Positions 1-11,921 of a DNA stretch of 64,000 nt are shown piece by piece (the stretch's first letter is position 1; every line of letters begins with the position of its first letter). The translations under genes were made by a program, and so were the position numbers. The DNA comes from Closterium sp. Naga37s-1. Taxonomy: Eukaryota; Streptophyta; Zygnematophyceae; Desmidiales; Closteriaceae. Under the pieces are notes generated by a model. The model saw nothing but the letters and a program-made list of their open reading frames with translations, searched no databases and was not told where the DNA came from. The stretch spans positions 1,937,501 to 2,001,500 of the forward strand of contig CANJKZ010000768.1 in NCBI GenBank assembly GCA_947471745.1, in the 5' to 3' direction.

Positions 1-3000
1 ACGTCCCGGGCGTGGCGGTGAACCTGCTGTCGGCTGGCCAGCTGAAGGAGAACAGCGTGAAGCTGCCGGAGGACGGCGACGAGATGTTGCTCGTCTCGGC
101 GGCGGGGGACGTCCTTGGCCGGGCGTCGTACGCTGGCCGGGTCCTCTTCACCGGCCTGCGTCCTTGCTCAGCGAAGTTGACGACGTCCACGTCGGAGGTG
201 GTGGCCCTGCGGGCGATAATCTCGGCGACGAAGTCGTCCCCGGACAGGCTGCATGCGAGGCTCGCACACGTCGGCATGGACACCATCCGGAGCTCGGCGA
301 CGCATGAGGTCGCCATCAGGCTGGACCTCAAGTCGACGTCTGGCAGCGATGCACCTTGCGTCTCGTGCGTCGGCGGGAAGCTGGCGTGGCATACCTTCCC
401 TGACCAAGGCTCAAACGCGGAGGATGACCTGGTCGTCGTGCACATCGACCCGTGTGGGTCGTTCCGGGTGGCTGCCGAAAACGGAAGTCTGTACTTCTTG
501 CTGCTGAAGGACCGCAAGACCCGCTATGTGTGGGTGAGGCCGGTCGCCAAGAAGTTGGAGTTCCAGCGGTGGCTGGTGATGGTCGAGCGACAGGCGAAGA
601 AGTCGGTGCTGCCGCTGCACTCTGACTGGGAAGGGGAGTTCCTCGGGAAGGAGTTCACCGCCTTCGTGGACGGCAAGGGGATCGTCCACGACCTGACCTG
701 CCCCTACACTTCGCAGCAGAACGGCATGGCGGAGCGGGAGATGCGGACGGTGGTGGAGTCGGTGCGCACGATGGTGCTGCACAGAGGCGTGCAGCACCAC
801 TAGTGGCACCTAGCCCTGCGGTAGGCCGTCTGGGTCCGTAACTGCCTGGAGCGCTCGTCGCTGCCACCTGGGACGACGCCGTACCAGGTGCTCACTAGGA
901 CGAAGCCCGACTTGTCGCTGGCGCGCGTGTGGGGCTGCATGGCGCAGTTCCTCGTCCCCGAGCAGCAGCGTGGTGGGAAGCTGAAGCCGAAGGCCAGGTG
1001 GGGCCTTCACCTCGGTGTGTCGGAGGAGAGCAAAGGCTGGGAGCTCATCGACATTGCCGACAACAAGGTGGTCACCACGTCGGACGTGGTGTTCTACGAG
1101 ACCATGTCGCTGGAGGTGTGGAAGTGGGAGCATGGGCCGGCGTCGGGACGGACGCAGGTCAACCCGCCGACGGACACCTCGACGGCGACGCTCCCTCTAC
1201 TCGCTGAGGTCGGTGAGCTTGGTGATGAGGACTCTGAGGTCGTCCATCCTACTTCCCCTTCCCCTGTCCCTCCTACCCCACCCCTTGTCGCCGACCTGCG
1301 TGAGCTGCCGTCGACGTCGGCCACCGGTGATGAGGGGAGCAGTGGGGCGTCGCCTGTGGCGCCGACCAAGTGCATCGCCGGTGGCCGATGTGGCGCCACT
1401 CAAGTCGGCGTGAGAGTGAAGTCGACGCCGACAGGGGAGGAGCAGGCCGAAGAGGTGCATCCGACTTTGGTGAAGCCGGCAAAGGTGACACCAGCAGGGG
1501 AGCAGGCAGCAGCGAAGCCGACCAAGGAGCAGTCGGCAGGGGAGCCAACCACAGGGGAGAAGTCGGCCGAGGAGCAGCAGGACGACGAGGGCAGCGAAGC
1601 CGAGAATGACGAAGGGGAGCAGTCGGGTGCCGAGGAGTCTACCGACAGTAACGTGGTGGAGGTCCAGCCTGGACCACGGCGTACAGGCCGACTTCGGAGG
1701 CCGCCCGACTTCCTCGTACTGGCCGCCTTCACCACGGTGTACAACGTGGTCGACGACGATCTGGCGTACGATCACGCCGTGGACGACGTCAACCTGCTCG
1801 AGCCCGACCCTGATATGCACGCCGACCCTGAGCACCGTTGGGACATCTCCACGATGACGGTGAAGGAGGCGTTGGCGAGCTGGAAGGGCGAGGCGGTGAA
1901 GGCCGCCATGGCGGAGGAGATCCGCAGCCTCATCAGCATGGGAACCTGGGAGCTGGTCGAGCGCCCACCCGGCGTCAACATCATGAAGAACAAGTAGGTG
2001 CTGTCGACGAAGTACCGCATCGACGACACCGTCGAACGCGAGAAGGCGAGGTTGGTCATGAATGGCTTTACGTAGGTGTATGGCGCTGACTACGATGAGA
2101 CATACGCGCCGGTGAGCAGCTACATCACGCTGAGGATCTTCCTCAGCATCGTCGCCGTCCTCGACTTCAACCTGATGCAGCTCGACATTAAGAACGCTTT
2201 CCTGCAGAATAAGCTCGACAGGGTGCTGTACAAGTACCAGCCGGACTACTTCAACGATGGGACCGGCCGGGTGTGCAAGCTGCTGAAGAGCCTCTACGGG
2301 CTGAAGCGATTTGGCGCTGCTATGGTACAGGGCTCTCGACGGCGTGTTGCTGGGCGCTGGCTGGAAGAAGAGCCAGGTCGACACGGCGCTCTACTTCAAG
2401 GTCGGCAAGGATGGCGTGGCCTCCTGGGTGCTGGTCTACGTCGACGACCTTCTTGCCGCGAGCAGTAGCCCTGCAATGATGAAGGAGCTGAAGGAGCTGA
2501 TGGAGGCCGTCTTCGAGCTGCGCGAGATTTCGTCTGTGCAGAAGTACCTCGGGCTAGAGATCGTGCGCGACAGGTCAGCGAGGAAGCTGTGGCTGCACCA
2601 GCAGGGCTAAGCCCACAAGCTGCGTATTCGTTTCATCGAAGAGGAGCAGGGTGATCGGACTCCGAAGATGCCGGTCTCGGTCGACGCCTACGCCGAGCTC
2701 ACTTTCGACGACGAGGAAGCACAGGAGCGCGGGAAGGAGGAGTACCGGCAGAAGGTCGGCTCGCTGCAGTTCGCGGTGACAACGACAAGGTCGGACATCG
2801 CCTTCGCCTGCTGCAAGCTGGGAAGCAGCCTCACGGTGAAGAGCGACCAGCACTGGTGCGAGGTCAACCGCTGCCTCGCCTACCTTACCTACACGCGTAA
2901 CACCGCCCTGGAGTTTGGCGGTGGACCAGAGTCGCTGCAGCTGGTCGGCTACGTGGACGCCGACGACGCCAGCGACAAACAGATCGGACGAGCACAGGCG

Positions 3001-3446
3001 GCTACGTGTTTGTCTACGGAGGGGCCGCAATCTCCTGGTCGAGCCAGCGCATCAAGTGCGCGACGCTGACGTCGACCGAGTCGGAGTACGTGGCGGCCAC
3101 CGAAGCCGGCAAGGAGGGATGCCGCCTTCGCTTCCTCCTTGCGGAGTTCCAGCGGCTGGATGCCGGGAAGCCGACCGTCCTGCGGGTGGACAACAAGTCG
3201 ACTATCACGGTCGCTGAGGGCATGGGGTTGATGGGAAACCTCAAGCACATGGAGCGACCACAGGCCTGGCTGCAGCACATGGTGAAGCGCGGGAAGTTTT
3301 CGCTGAAGTATGTCCCAACCACCGAGCAGCCGGCTGAAATCCTGACAAAGGCGATGCACTACCTGGCCTTCAACCGGTGCTCCGTCGCAATCGGCCAAGT
3401 GCGTCTGGCCAACGTGGGTGACGGCGACGACGATGTGCAGCAGTAG
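1..3446 (+). pseudogene. Copia pol remnant of element A (GAG-pre-integrase, integrase, RT, RNase H)
   Basis: Domains in order: a GAG-pre-integrase zinc segment (about 240-400, with HARLAHVGMDTI and CVSCVGGKLAWHTFP), an integrase core (about 430-880), a long low-complexity Glu/Thr/Ala-rich hinge (about 1150-1650), reverse transcriptase (about 1860-2600, with LVYVDDLLAASS) and a copia-type RNase H (about 2930-3340, with STESEYVAATEAGKE). The order integrase then RT defines Ty1/copia. Element C carries the same domains at high similarity. The frame is broken in several places, so no product is expected. Confidence 0.88.
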
Positions 3447-3568
3447 GTGCCATGCCCTGATGCATGGCTCGTGCAGTGACCGGCGTGCTGTGCGTTGTGT
3501 GCACGCCGACGGGCTATTCTCCGAGCAGTGTTGCTGTGTAGGCTGGGCGCCCAAGCGTGAACGCGCCC
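1..3568 (+). mobile_element. Copia LTR retrotransposon A, 3' portion, broken
   Basis: This is the 3' part of a Ty1/copia element whose 5' half lies before the window. Its Pol sequence and its 3' untranslated stretch (to about 3568, ending in a GCCCAAGCGTGAACGCG block) align with element C at 13710-20957, so A and C are one family. The coding region is degraded, with roughly half a dozen breaks, and no clean 3' LTR matching that of C can be recognised after 3568. A is clearly the oldest-looking copia copy in the window. Family assignment is firm; the downstream limit is approximate. Confidence 0.85.
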
Positions 3569-3589
3569 TGATGGACGACCTCCTCGTCA

Positions 3590-3830
3590 ACCACGGTTCC
3601 CGTCAAGGACCACCGTGGTCGACGAACCCCTCCGTCGACCAACACGGTTTGCTGCTGGCGTCGAACTCCCATCGTCGACGACCCCTCGACAAACCCGCGC
3701 ATAGGTCGACGACCACCTTCGTCGACCTCCCCGTCGAAATAGGCCGCTGGCTCCCGTCGGCGGTGGCGTCGCAGCAGTCTTTTCTAGGTCGACAACTTCA
3801 TCGACCTGCATGCCTAGGCTACTGTCGACT
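3590..3830. repeat. GTCGAC-rich stretch, possible decayed LTR
   Basis: GTCGAC occurs about six times within roughly 200 bases, along with further GTCGA and TCGAC partial copies, in otherwise unrelated sequence. It lies where the 3' LTR of element A should start, and the LTR of element C is also rich in GGTCGA motifs. A decayed or divergent LTR is therefore likely, but beyond the shared motif the two cannot be aligned by eye. Confidence 0.4.
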
Positions 3831-4084
3831 TTTGCGGATGATCGGCAGGTCCTCCTGGTGTGAGGATCGAAGGAATGGTTCAGAATGCTTGATTTTTCAC
3901 CTGGGTATAATACAAGGCTGTTACCACAAGCAAGTTGTCCTGGTTGGTCATTGATAACAAATTGCAATGCACACTGATCCTGCTATCAATGTTTCTCAAT
4001 GCGGGCAGATTCTAGATTAGAAAGGCGCTTTGAATGCCAATTCCAATCCACCTATGACGTGGCACATGAAGGAGGTGACTAGAA

Positions 4085-4165
4085 TGAAGTCACTGGAGAC
4101 TTGGAGTGACTGCAATGGAGTGACTGGAGTGACTGGAATGGAATGACTGGAGAATTGGAGTGCGC
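4085..4165. repeat. Short imperfect tandem repeat of a GGAGTGACT-like unit
   Basis: About eight degenerate copies of a 9-10-base unit (GGAGTGACT, GGAATGACT, TGGAGACTT) run head to tail. This is simple-sequence DNA with no sign of function. Confidence 0.6.
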
Positions 4166-4505
4166 TCTTTACTTGATAGCCTTGGCCGCAAATACACTGA
4201 AGGAAATAGTATGGTAGTTAAAAGCCACCAGAAGGACAGCAGACCGTCATAACTTGCCCAAGATATGGACATGCACTTTGCATTTTACAGTAGTAAATTC
4301 TTCCGTGTGTTCAGAAAAGCATCATCACTTTCATCTCGTCAAAGCCTACAGTCACATCATTTTCAGCCCATCATTACTTGCCAACTCTACAGCATAGACC
4401 TTATCAACAGCTTGAATCTAAAGTATGCATTTATTAGTATCTGCATTTATAGTTGCAACTCAAAATAAGCGTTCTGAGACTTGCACTGTAAAATATACGG
4501 TGTAC

Positions 4506-4533
<28 letters not shown>
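4506..4533 (+). other. 28-base poly(A) run, possible retroposed transcript tail
   Basis: An uninterrupted run of 28 A residues follows about 250 bases of AT-rich sequence resembling a transcript 3' end. It could be the tail of a LINE, a SINE or a processed copy, or only a slippage-grown homopolymer. No LINE reverse transcriptase or clear target-site duplication is visible near it. Confidence 0.4.
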
Positions 4534-4537
<4 letters not shown>

Positions 4538-4649
4538 GAGAGCAGAATTTGAGGTATCCAAATCGAGGGATGAGATAATTGCTTTAAATGTTATTCAATG
4601 AATTTGAGAGATGCAATCAGCTCTTGATAAATGCATTATCAAAATGCAT

Positions 4650-4990
4650 CTTCAAGTATCATCCCACTCCTCTCCTACTTTCACTACCCTCATAACCCCA
4701 AATTTCCTCATGATAACCACTCTTTCGATATCCCCCAACTTCTGTCTCAACGCCAACACCTCATATCCCCCACTTTCATAAACCTTCAATCTTATCACAC
4801 ACCCCCATTCCACTCCTCCGATCCCCCCCAATCCACTCATACCGCAATCTCTTATCGCATCCCTCATTCCTCTCATTCATTCCCCTCAACCCTCTCACAC
4901 CCCTCACTTCTCTCGTTTCTCCCACTCCTCCCGTAACCCCCCACCCCCCTCATAGATACCCCCCACTCCTCTCACACCCCTCTGTGTTGA
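4650..4990. repeat. Pyrimidine-rich tract
   Basis: About 340 bases are strongly biased to C and T on this strand, with recurring CTCACACCCCTC-like, CCCACTCCTC and CTCATA pieces. It is an asymmetric polypyrimidine block, not a clean tandem repeat. A similar block recurs near 32900-33070. Confidence 0.6.
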
Positions 4991-5072
4991 GTGTAAGCAG
5001 AAAGAGTGTCGCTACCAAAGCCCAGCTCGACTCTGTTCACTTCCGCGACTGGTCTTGGCAAAGAGCCTCGGA

Positions 5073-5197
5073 ACATCTATCATGCACTTTATGGTGCCAT
5101 AAAAAATCGAATATGTAAATTATCATGCTTACGGGCATTCAGTTTATCATGCATAGAGCATCCAGCATGCTTATCATACATGAGTCATGCGGCACAT
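5073..5197. repeat. Degenerate ~30-bp CATG satellite, part 1
   Basis: Degenerate copies of a unit near GACATTCAGCATGCAA followed by TCATCATGCCATGA. The same repeat resumes right after element B (11724) and again after element C (20981), so these three blocks were once one array. The last five bases, CACAT (5193-5197), are the left target-site duplication of element B. Confidence 0.65.
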
Positions 5198-6044
5198 TGT
5201 TGGTGCAACCCTATGGTTTGCACTCGGCTTGTTGTCCGTGTGCTTGTGCTTGCATGCGTGTGTGCATGGAGTGGTATGAGTGCATGAAATAAATAAATTT
5301 CATGCTTATAATGGTGTGTGAATGATGGGTCATGATGTCGAGTGTGTGTGTGTCGAGTCAATAGCGAGTTATCGCTAGCCGCGTGTCAATGCGGTCATTT
5401 GTGTCTCGCGCGCGGTTTCTATTTTGTCGTGTGTCCCGTGCGCGGTTTCTATTTTGTCCTATGTCGAACGTTCGGCGTGTCGCAGGTGTGTGCAGAAGAC
5501 CCATCAAGAACTCAAGGATGAGTTTTGTGATGAAGAACCCGAGCCTTGGCTCAAGCTTTAAGTGGTTTTCGAAGCTCGCCAAAAGGCTACACCTTAAGAT
5601 ATTGAAGATAGTTACACTACAAAGTGTAGTGTAACATTTCAAATGGTGTAGGCCCTTGTGAAGGGTAGTTTCGAGACCCTTCTTGGTTGGGGACAGTGTG
5701 GCACTGTTCCATATTACTGTACCTCGGCTCTTGGGGTTTGTAGGAGCTGGGAGTCATTCCCAACTCGTAACTCTTCCTAGTTGTTCGTAACTTTGTGTCC
5801 TAAGACTATGTTGCTGCCATAGTGCCGTTCGTTCAATTCGATGCTGTGTCGTCAATTCTTGATGAAATCGTGCGATCTAAATTACCTATTGTAGGCGACG
5901 TTCCGACGCTCCAGATCCAAGTTGAATGAGGTCAATTGGAGCTGTGACCAGATCGCTATGATCGTTTAAAGCCGCTGTGCAGAAATCTGACTGCGCACTA
6001 TATCCTTTGTTTTAGGCACATTGAAGCCTATTGTGACTATAACA
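5198..6044 (+). repeat. 5' LTR of element B
   Basis: 847 bases, TG...CA ends, pairs with 10871-11718. Carries GT-rich microsatellite-like stretches and a directly repeated GTGCGCGGTTTCTATTTTG-like motif near 5400-5460. Confidence 0.95.
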
Positions 6045-6078
6045 AGTGGTATCAGAGCCCCTTGGAGCAGCTACGACG

Positions 6079-9000
6079 ATGGCTGGACCTGAAGAGAGGG
6101 GTGGCAGAGGTTCTGGAGGCAATGGAGAAGCCCAAGCACAAGGCCAAGCCCGTGATTCAGCCGTGGCGCCTGTGCAACCTACTCTTGGGCCTTCAAGGGA
6201 TGAGCCAAGAGTGTTCGGGCTTGACAAGTTCAACGGCGACAACTTTGCTGAATGGTCCTTCAGAATGGAGAATGTGTTCGACCATTATGACCTGCTGGAG
6301 GTGATGGAAGGAACGGAGAAGCGTCCCGAGAACGACCCGGAGAAGAGCCCGTGGGTGCGGAAGAGCGCACAAGGCTATCTCCTTCTTGGGCAAGCGTTGG
6401 GGAGCAACCAGATCCGTCACATCAAGCCTTTCCAGCGTGATCCAGAGAAGGGGCCAAAGGCATGGGCTGCTCTCAAGGGTGTACACGCTTCTGCAACAGC
6501 GGCGGTAGCTGTGGTGTTTGAACGGCAAATGGCGACGCTACGAATTGAAGAAGATGAACCCGTGGAAGAAGGGGTGCAGAAATTCTTCGACTCGTTGACG
6601 CGGCTTGAGGGAGCTGATTTGAACCACAGTGAGCTCCAGAAGAAGACCAAGTTGCTGGCCCTACTCCCAGAGTCGTGGTCCTCGCTCATCATCAACTTGA
6701 ACCGTGACCTGCCCCGTCTCTCGCTTGAAGACGTGAAGCGCGCGATCCTGCAAGAGGACTTCCGCCGCCGTGAGTTGGCGAGTGCGGATGGCGCTGGGGC
6801 AGCGAGCGTCGGCCGTGGATATGGCCGAGGAAGAGGCAGAGGACGAGGGGGAGGAAGACTTGGTGGCAGCAACTTTGGCGGAGGCCGCGGAAGTGGCGGA
6901 TACGGCAGCGACGACAAGAGCTACAGTCGCGGTTGCGGACGATTTGACGGCGAATGTCACTATTGCGGCAAGAGCGGACATATGTGGTGCGATTGCTTCA
7001 AACTCCCTGAAGGATGGACCCTTGCTCAAGGCCAAGAGGGTGGAGGAGCAGGAGGAGGGAGAGGCAGAGGCCGTGGAGGCCGTGGCGGTCGCGGAGGTGG
7101 TGCCGCGAACATGAAAAGTGGAGATAAAGACAACGACCCGAGCGACGATCGGTACCCGGGTCTATTCTACTTTGTGTCGACGCAAGTACCTGCTGGTCCA
7201 GAGAAGGATGAAGACCTTGAGGAGCCAGCAGTTGTGGGGAAGGTGACCCTACACCCCCTGGACTTTTGGTTGATTGATAGCGGCGCTACCTACAGCATGA
7301 CACCTCGCCCCGACTTGCTAACCGAACTCGAGCCGTCACCGGTGAAGCACGTCACATCGGCTTTGGGGCAGCGAGCAGAGGTGAAAGGCATGGGCAAGGC
7401 CATGTTCAAGGGTGCTGATGGAAAGATGGTGGGCCTCAAGAACGTGCTTTGGGTGCCCAGCCTTGTTGCGAACCTGATTTCCGTGCGGCGGCTGTCAAAG
7501 GTCGGCATGGACACGAACTCGAAGGGAGCCAAGACCTACACCGCGAGGATTGGTGACCGGATTCTTTGGGACCTTCATGAGGATAGGGATGTCTACAAAG
7601 AGATGTGGCAGATCCCTGTGGTCCCAATGCCTAAGGAGAGGCAAGTGGCAGCAAGCGTCAGCACCAAGGGTGAAGCGGTTGGTAGCAGCGATTGCGTGGA
7701 CGGTCGCGCTAAGGAGAACGAGCTCAAGAAGAGCAAGCCTGGAGGTACCAGCAAGCTGTGTGACCCTAAGGAGACTGGTGCAGCAGCTAAGGAGCAGCAC
7801 AAGGGTGAGAAGAACCCCGAGGCAGCATCGAAGGAGGAGTAAGGAGAGAATATGTGGGGCGCCATTGCGAGCGCGGCATTCTCCAATCCGACTTCGGCTA
7901 CGGGGGAGTGTGATTGGCTCACCTTGCATCGGCGAATGGGGCATGTGGCCCTGCCCATCTTGCAGCAGCTAGTGAAGAACCAGATGGTTGCTGGCATACG
8001 TGTGAAGGGGGAGCCTGATGAGGTGCTTGGCTGCCCGACGTGCATGCAAGCCAGGTTCACCAGTTTCCCGTTCTCAAGTTTGGAGGCGATGGCTAAGGCA
8101 CCACTTGATGAGGTGGTGATGGACGTGGTGGGCCCCCTGAAGCTTGGAGCTGCTGGAGCTGAATATTTCCTCATTATAGCGGACGTCTACACCCGCATGA
8201 CGTGGGTGTATGTGCTGGCCAAGAAGAGCGACGTGGCTGAAACGTTGAAGACGGATTGGTTCCCGATGGTTGAGCGGCAACAAGACCGTCTAGTCAAGTC
8301 AATCCGCACCGATCAAGGGGGAGAGTTCCTGAGCAAGGAGTTTGGGTTGTGGCTGAAGAAGAATGGCATTCGGCACTCCCTCACCATGCCATACTCCCCT
8401 GCAATGAACGGCATCGCCGAGCGTGCGAACCGGACGATCACGGAGGCGGCACGCGGGTTGCTCATTGAAGCCGGGCTACCCGACTATTTCTGGCCTGACG
8501 CGGTGCGGAGCGCGTGTGTGGCCAAGAACAGAGTTTTGACTCATGTGGGAGCAGACAAATGGGTGCCCTATGTGGAGTGGCTTGGAAGGAAGCCAAAGGT
8601 GGATATGCTTCGGGTGTTCGGGTGCATGTGCATGGCGCTCGTACCTAAGCATCTTCGGCACAACAAGCTTGGTGCCAAGGCGGTGTGGGCCGTGCACTTG
8701 GGCATGGCTCAAAACAGCAAGGGGTGGCTTCTTTGGGACCCGTTCACCAAGAAATTCTTGGTGAGCAGGCACTGCAAGTTCATGGAGAACTTCATGTACA
8801 AGGATTGGAAGGCGGAGAATGAGGCGAAGATAGGCGTGCGGTTTGGGGAGGTGAAGAGTTCCGGCTTGGGAGCACGTGGAGCTACCTTTGGAGCTGAGCA
8901 GTGGCAGCACCACCACAAGGCAATCTTCCCTTGTGAATGGGGGAGAGGAGGCCAAGGATGCGGAGGAAGAAGAGGAGGAGGTGCAGCAAGTGAGTGAGCG

Positions 9001-10831
9001 TGCACCGACACATCCTTCCCGCACTACGAGCGCTCCACGGAATCGAACCACACCGCAGCAACGCCAAGGCCTTCAAGTCCCTGCAGCTGAGGAGGAAGGA
9101 AGGGTCAAGAGGAAAGTTCAAGCCCCCAATAGGCTGACCTATGACGCGCCGGGGAAGCAGGGCAAGACGGCCCTAGCTGGAGCGGCAATGATGGTCGGAG
9201 ACGACGAGGAGAGTGACTACGAGGAGTGTGCCTTCGCATTCTTCTCTCCAGTGGAGATGCCGCGAGAACCAGCAACTCTCAAGGAGGCCTTGGAGAGTGG
9301 TGATGCTGAGGTGTGGAAGAAGGCAATGGAGTGTGAGCTGAAGAGCATTGAGGAGAACGACACGTACGAGTTGGTGGAGCTGCCGGAGGGGCGTACGGCG
9401 ATTACGTCCAAGTGGCTCTTCAAGATCAAGTCCGACGCCGACGGAAAGATCGAGCGCTACAAGTCTAGGCTGGTGGCCAAGGGATACCAGCAGAAGGAGA
9501 ATGTGGATTACAAGGATCTGTTTGCTCCTATGGTGAAGCCGACGACACTGCGAACCCTACTCGCGGGAGCCGCGATCAAAGGTTAGGTGGTGAAGCAGCT
9601 AGACATCGTAACGGCTTTCCTCAACGGAATCCTCGAGGAGGAGATTTTCATGGCGCAGCCAGAGGGGTTTGACGATGGCAGCGGCAGAGTGTGGAAGCTG
9701 AAGAAGGCCCTCTATGGGCTGAAGCAGGCCCCTAGGCAGTGGTACTTGAAGCTGCGCGAAGTGTTGGAGGAGATCGGCTTCACTCCCTCAACGGCCGATC
9801 ATTCCTTGTTCATGCTTGGCGAGGGGGAGCAGAGGAGCTTCATGGTGGTCTACGTGGACAACATCCTCATCTTCTCGCCCTCCTCTGACCTTGTGAAGGA
9901 GGTGATGCTGAAGCTGCAAGACAAGTTCAAGTGCAAGTCCCTTGGGGACGTGAACTTCTACCTCGGGCTCCACATCGAGCGCGATGAAGAGAAGCGGTGC
10001 ATGCGGGTGCACCAACGGAAGTACCTGGAGTCATTGGCTGCCAACTTTGGGCAGAGTGAAGGCCATGTGGCTACACCCTTTCCCTCTGGGTTCAAGTGTG
10101 TGAAGGGACCAGAGGAGGAGAGCGTGGGTGAAGAGGAGAGGCGCCGATTTCACTCGTTGGTGGGCAGCCTCATGTATGCGGTAGTCAACACACAACCTGA
10201 TGTCGCGTTTGCTACCGGGCAGCTAGCTAATGAGGAGCAGGTAGCAGCTGGAATGAGGGTGGCCAAGTACCTTGGTCAAACACCGACCGTTGGGCTGCAA
10301 TACTCGGCGGCGGCGCAAAGGCGCCAAAAGGGCGCGGAGGGTGTGGAACTTGGGCGTTTATTCCTCACCGCATTCTTGGATGCTTCTTATGCATCAGAAC
10401 CAGAGGACATGACAAGTGTGGGAGGCTTCATTTGCTGTGTTGGTGGAGGACCAACTGCTTGGGAAAGCAAGAAGCAGGTTGACCAAGCTTTGAGCTCGGT
10501 GGGATCCGAGTACATGGCACTCTTCCGTGCCGTGCGGGAGATTGTGTGGCAGCGGCGTTTGCTGGCTGAATTGGGGGAGGAGCAGCTAGGACCTACCCCT
10601 CTCTATTGTGATATCCAGGGAGCCATTGCTCTAGCTAAGAACCCCGTGTTGCATGGCCTGACAAAGCACATGAGAGTGAAGTGGCATTGGACGAGGAGCA
10701 TGGTGGCCGCGGGTGAAGTTGAGCTGTGCTATGTGAAGACAACGGGGCAGCCGGCTGACATGATGACCAAGAGGCTGGTGGAGCAGCAACATTGGAAGTG
10801 TTGCAAGCTGGCTGGGATGGCTCTGAACTAA
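6079..10831 (+). pseudogene. Copia gag-pol of element B
   Basis: The likely initiation codon is the ATG at 6079 (MAGPEERGG), just after the primer-binding site. Parts in order: Gag of the plant copia (UBN2-like) type; an Arg/Gly-rich segment; a CCHC zinc knuckle (C-x2-C-x4-H-x4-C) at 6955-6996; an aspartic protease with IDSGATYSM near 7270; GAG-pre-integrase about 7910-8080; an integrase core about 8100-8600, ending in NGIAERANRT; reverse transcriptase about 9300-10050; and RNase H about 10350-10780, ending in KLAGMALN. The layout matches intact G on the minus strand. The frame is broken in about three places, so it is a fossil. Confidence 0.92.
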
Positions 10832-10870
10832 GAGAGCAAGATCCTACGGCCAACAACCCGAGGGGGAGTT

Positions 10871-11718
10871 TGTTGGTGCAACCCTACGGTTTGCACTCGG
10901 CTTGTTGTCCGTGTGCGTGTGCTTGCATGCGTGTGTGCATGGAGTGGTATGAGTGCATGAAATAAATATATTTCATGCTTATAATGGTGTGTGAATGATG
11001 GGTCATGATGTCGAGTGTGTGTGTGTCGAGTCAATAGCGAGTTATCGCTAGCCGCGTGTCAATGCGGTCATTTGTGTCTCGCGCGCGGTTTCTATTTTGC
11101 TCGTGTGTCCCGTGCGCGGTTTCTATTTTGTCCTATGTCGAACGTTCGGCGTGTCGCATGTGTGTGCAGCAGACCCATCAAGAACTCAAGGATGAGTTTT
11201 GTGATGAAGAACCCGAGCCTTGGTTCAAGCTTCAAGTGGTTTTCGAAGCTCGTCAAAAGGCTACACCTTAAGATACTGAAGATAGTTACACTACAAAGTG
11301 TAGTGTAACATTTCAGTTGGTGTAGGCCCTTGTGAAGGGTAGTTTCGAGACCCTTCTTGGTTGGGGACAGTGTGGCACTGTTCCCCATCACTGTACCTCG
11401 GCTCTTGGGGTTTGTAGGAGCTGGGAGTCATTCCCAACTCGTAACTCTTCCTAGTTGTTCGTAACTTTGTGTCCTAAGACTATGTTGCTGCCATAGTGCC
11501 GTTCGTTCAATTCGACGCTGTGTCGTCAATTCTTGATGAAATCGTGCGATCTAAATTACCTATTGTAGGCGACGTTAAGACGCATCAGATACAAGTTGAA
11601 TGAGGTCAATTGGAGCTGTGACAAGATCGCTATGATCGTTTAAAGCCGCTGTGCAGAAATCTGACTGCGCACTATATCCTTTGTTTTAGGCACATTGAAG
11701 CCTATTGTGACTGTAACA
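10871..11718 (+). repeat. 3' LTR of element B
   Basis: 848 bases, near 97% identical to the 5' LTR. It is preceded by the polypurine tract and followed by the CACAT target duplication. Confidence 0.95.
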
Positions 11719-11723
11719 CACAT

Positions 11724-11901
11724 AAGTTATCCTTCAATGTGACATCCACCGTGCAATTCATCTTTCCGTTGCACAGTCAACATGCTATTGATCATGCTAT
11801 GAGACATTCCAAATGCTATTCAGCCTGTCATGATACATGATCACGCAGCAACATACTTCTTGTCATGAAAGATCCATCATGCAAACGATAACTCTTTCAG
11901 A
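11724..11901. repeat. Degenerate ~30-bp CATG satellite, part 2
   Basis: Short continuation of the array between element B and the TIR DNA transposon, with ATCATGC, GACATTC and CAGCATG-like words at irregular ~30-base spacing. Confidence 0.6.
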
Positions 11902-11921
11902 TACCGTATTACCCCGGATAT

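Larger units (their letters stand above)
3831..5072. other. Non-coding stretch between element A and the satellite
   Basis: No convincing gene is seen. The stretch is AT-rich to 4640 and holds a short GGAGTGACT repeat, a 28-base poly(A) run and a pyrimidine-rich tract, which are listed separately. Open frames here are short and show no family resemblance. Confidence 0.5.
5198..11718 (+). mobile_element. Copia LTR retrotransposon B, complete ends, broken coding region
   Basis: This Ty1/copia element has both ends. The LTRs begin TGTTGG and end TAACA, and a perfect 5-bp target duplication CACAT flanks it (5193-5197 and 11719-11723). The primer-binding site TGGTATCAGAGC (6047-6058), two bases after the 5' LTR, matches the plant initiator Met tRNA 3' end, and a purine tract AGGGGGAG precedes the 3' LTR. 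The LTR pair differs at about 22 of ~848 positions (near 97% identity), so this is a moderately old insertion. The coding region is broken with about three breaks. F (minus strand, right end of window) is the same family. Confidence 0.95.
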
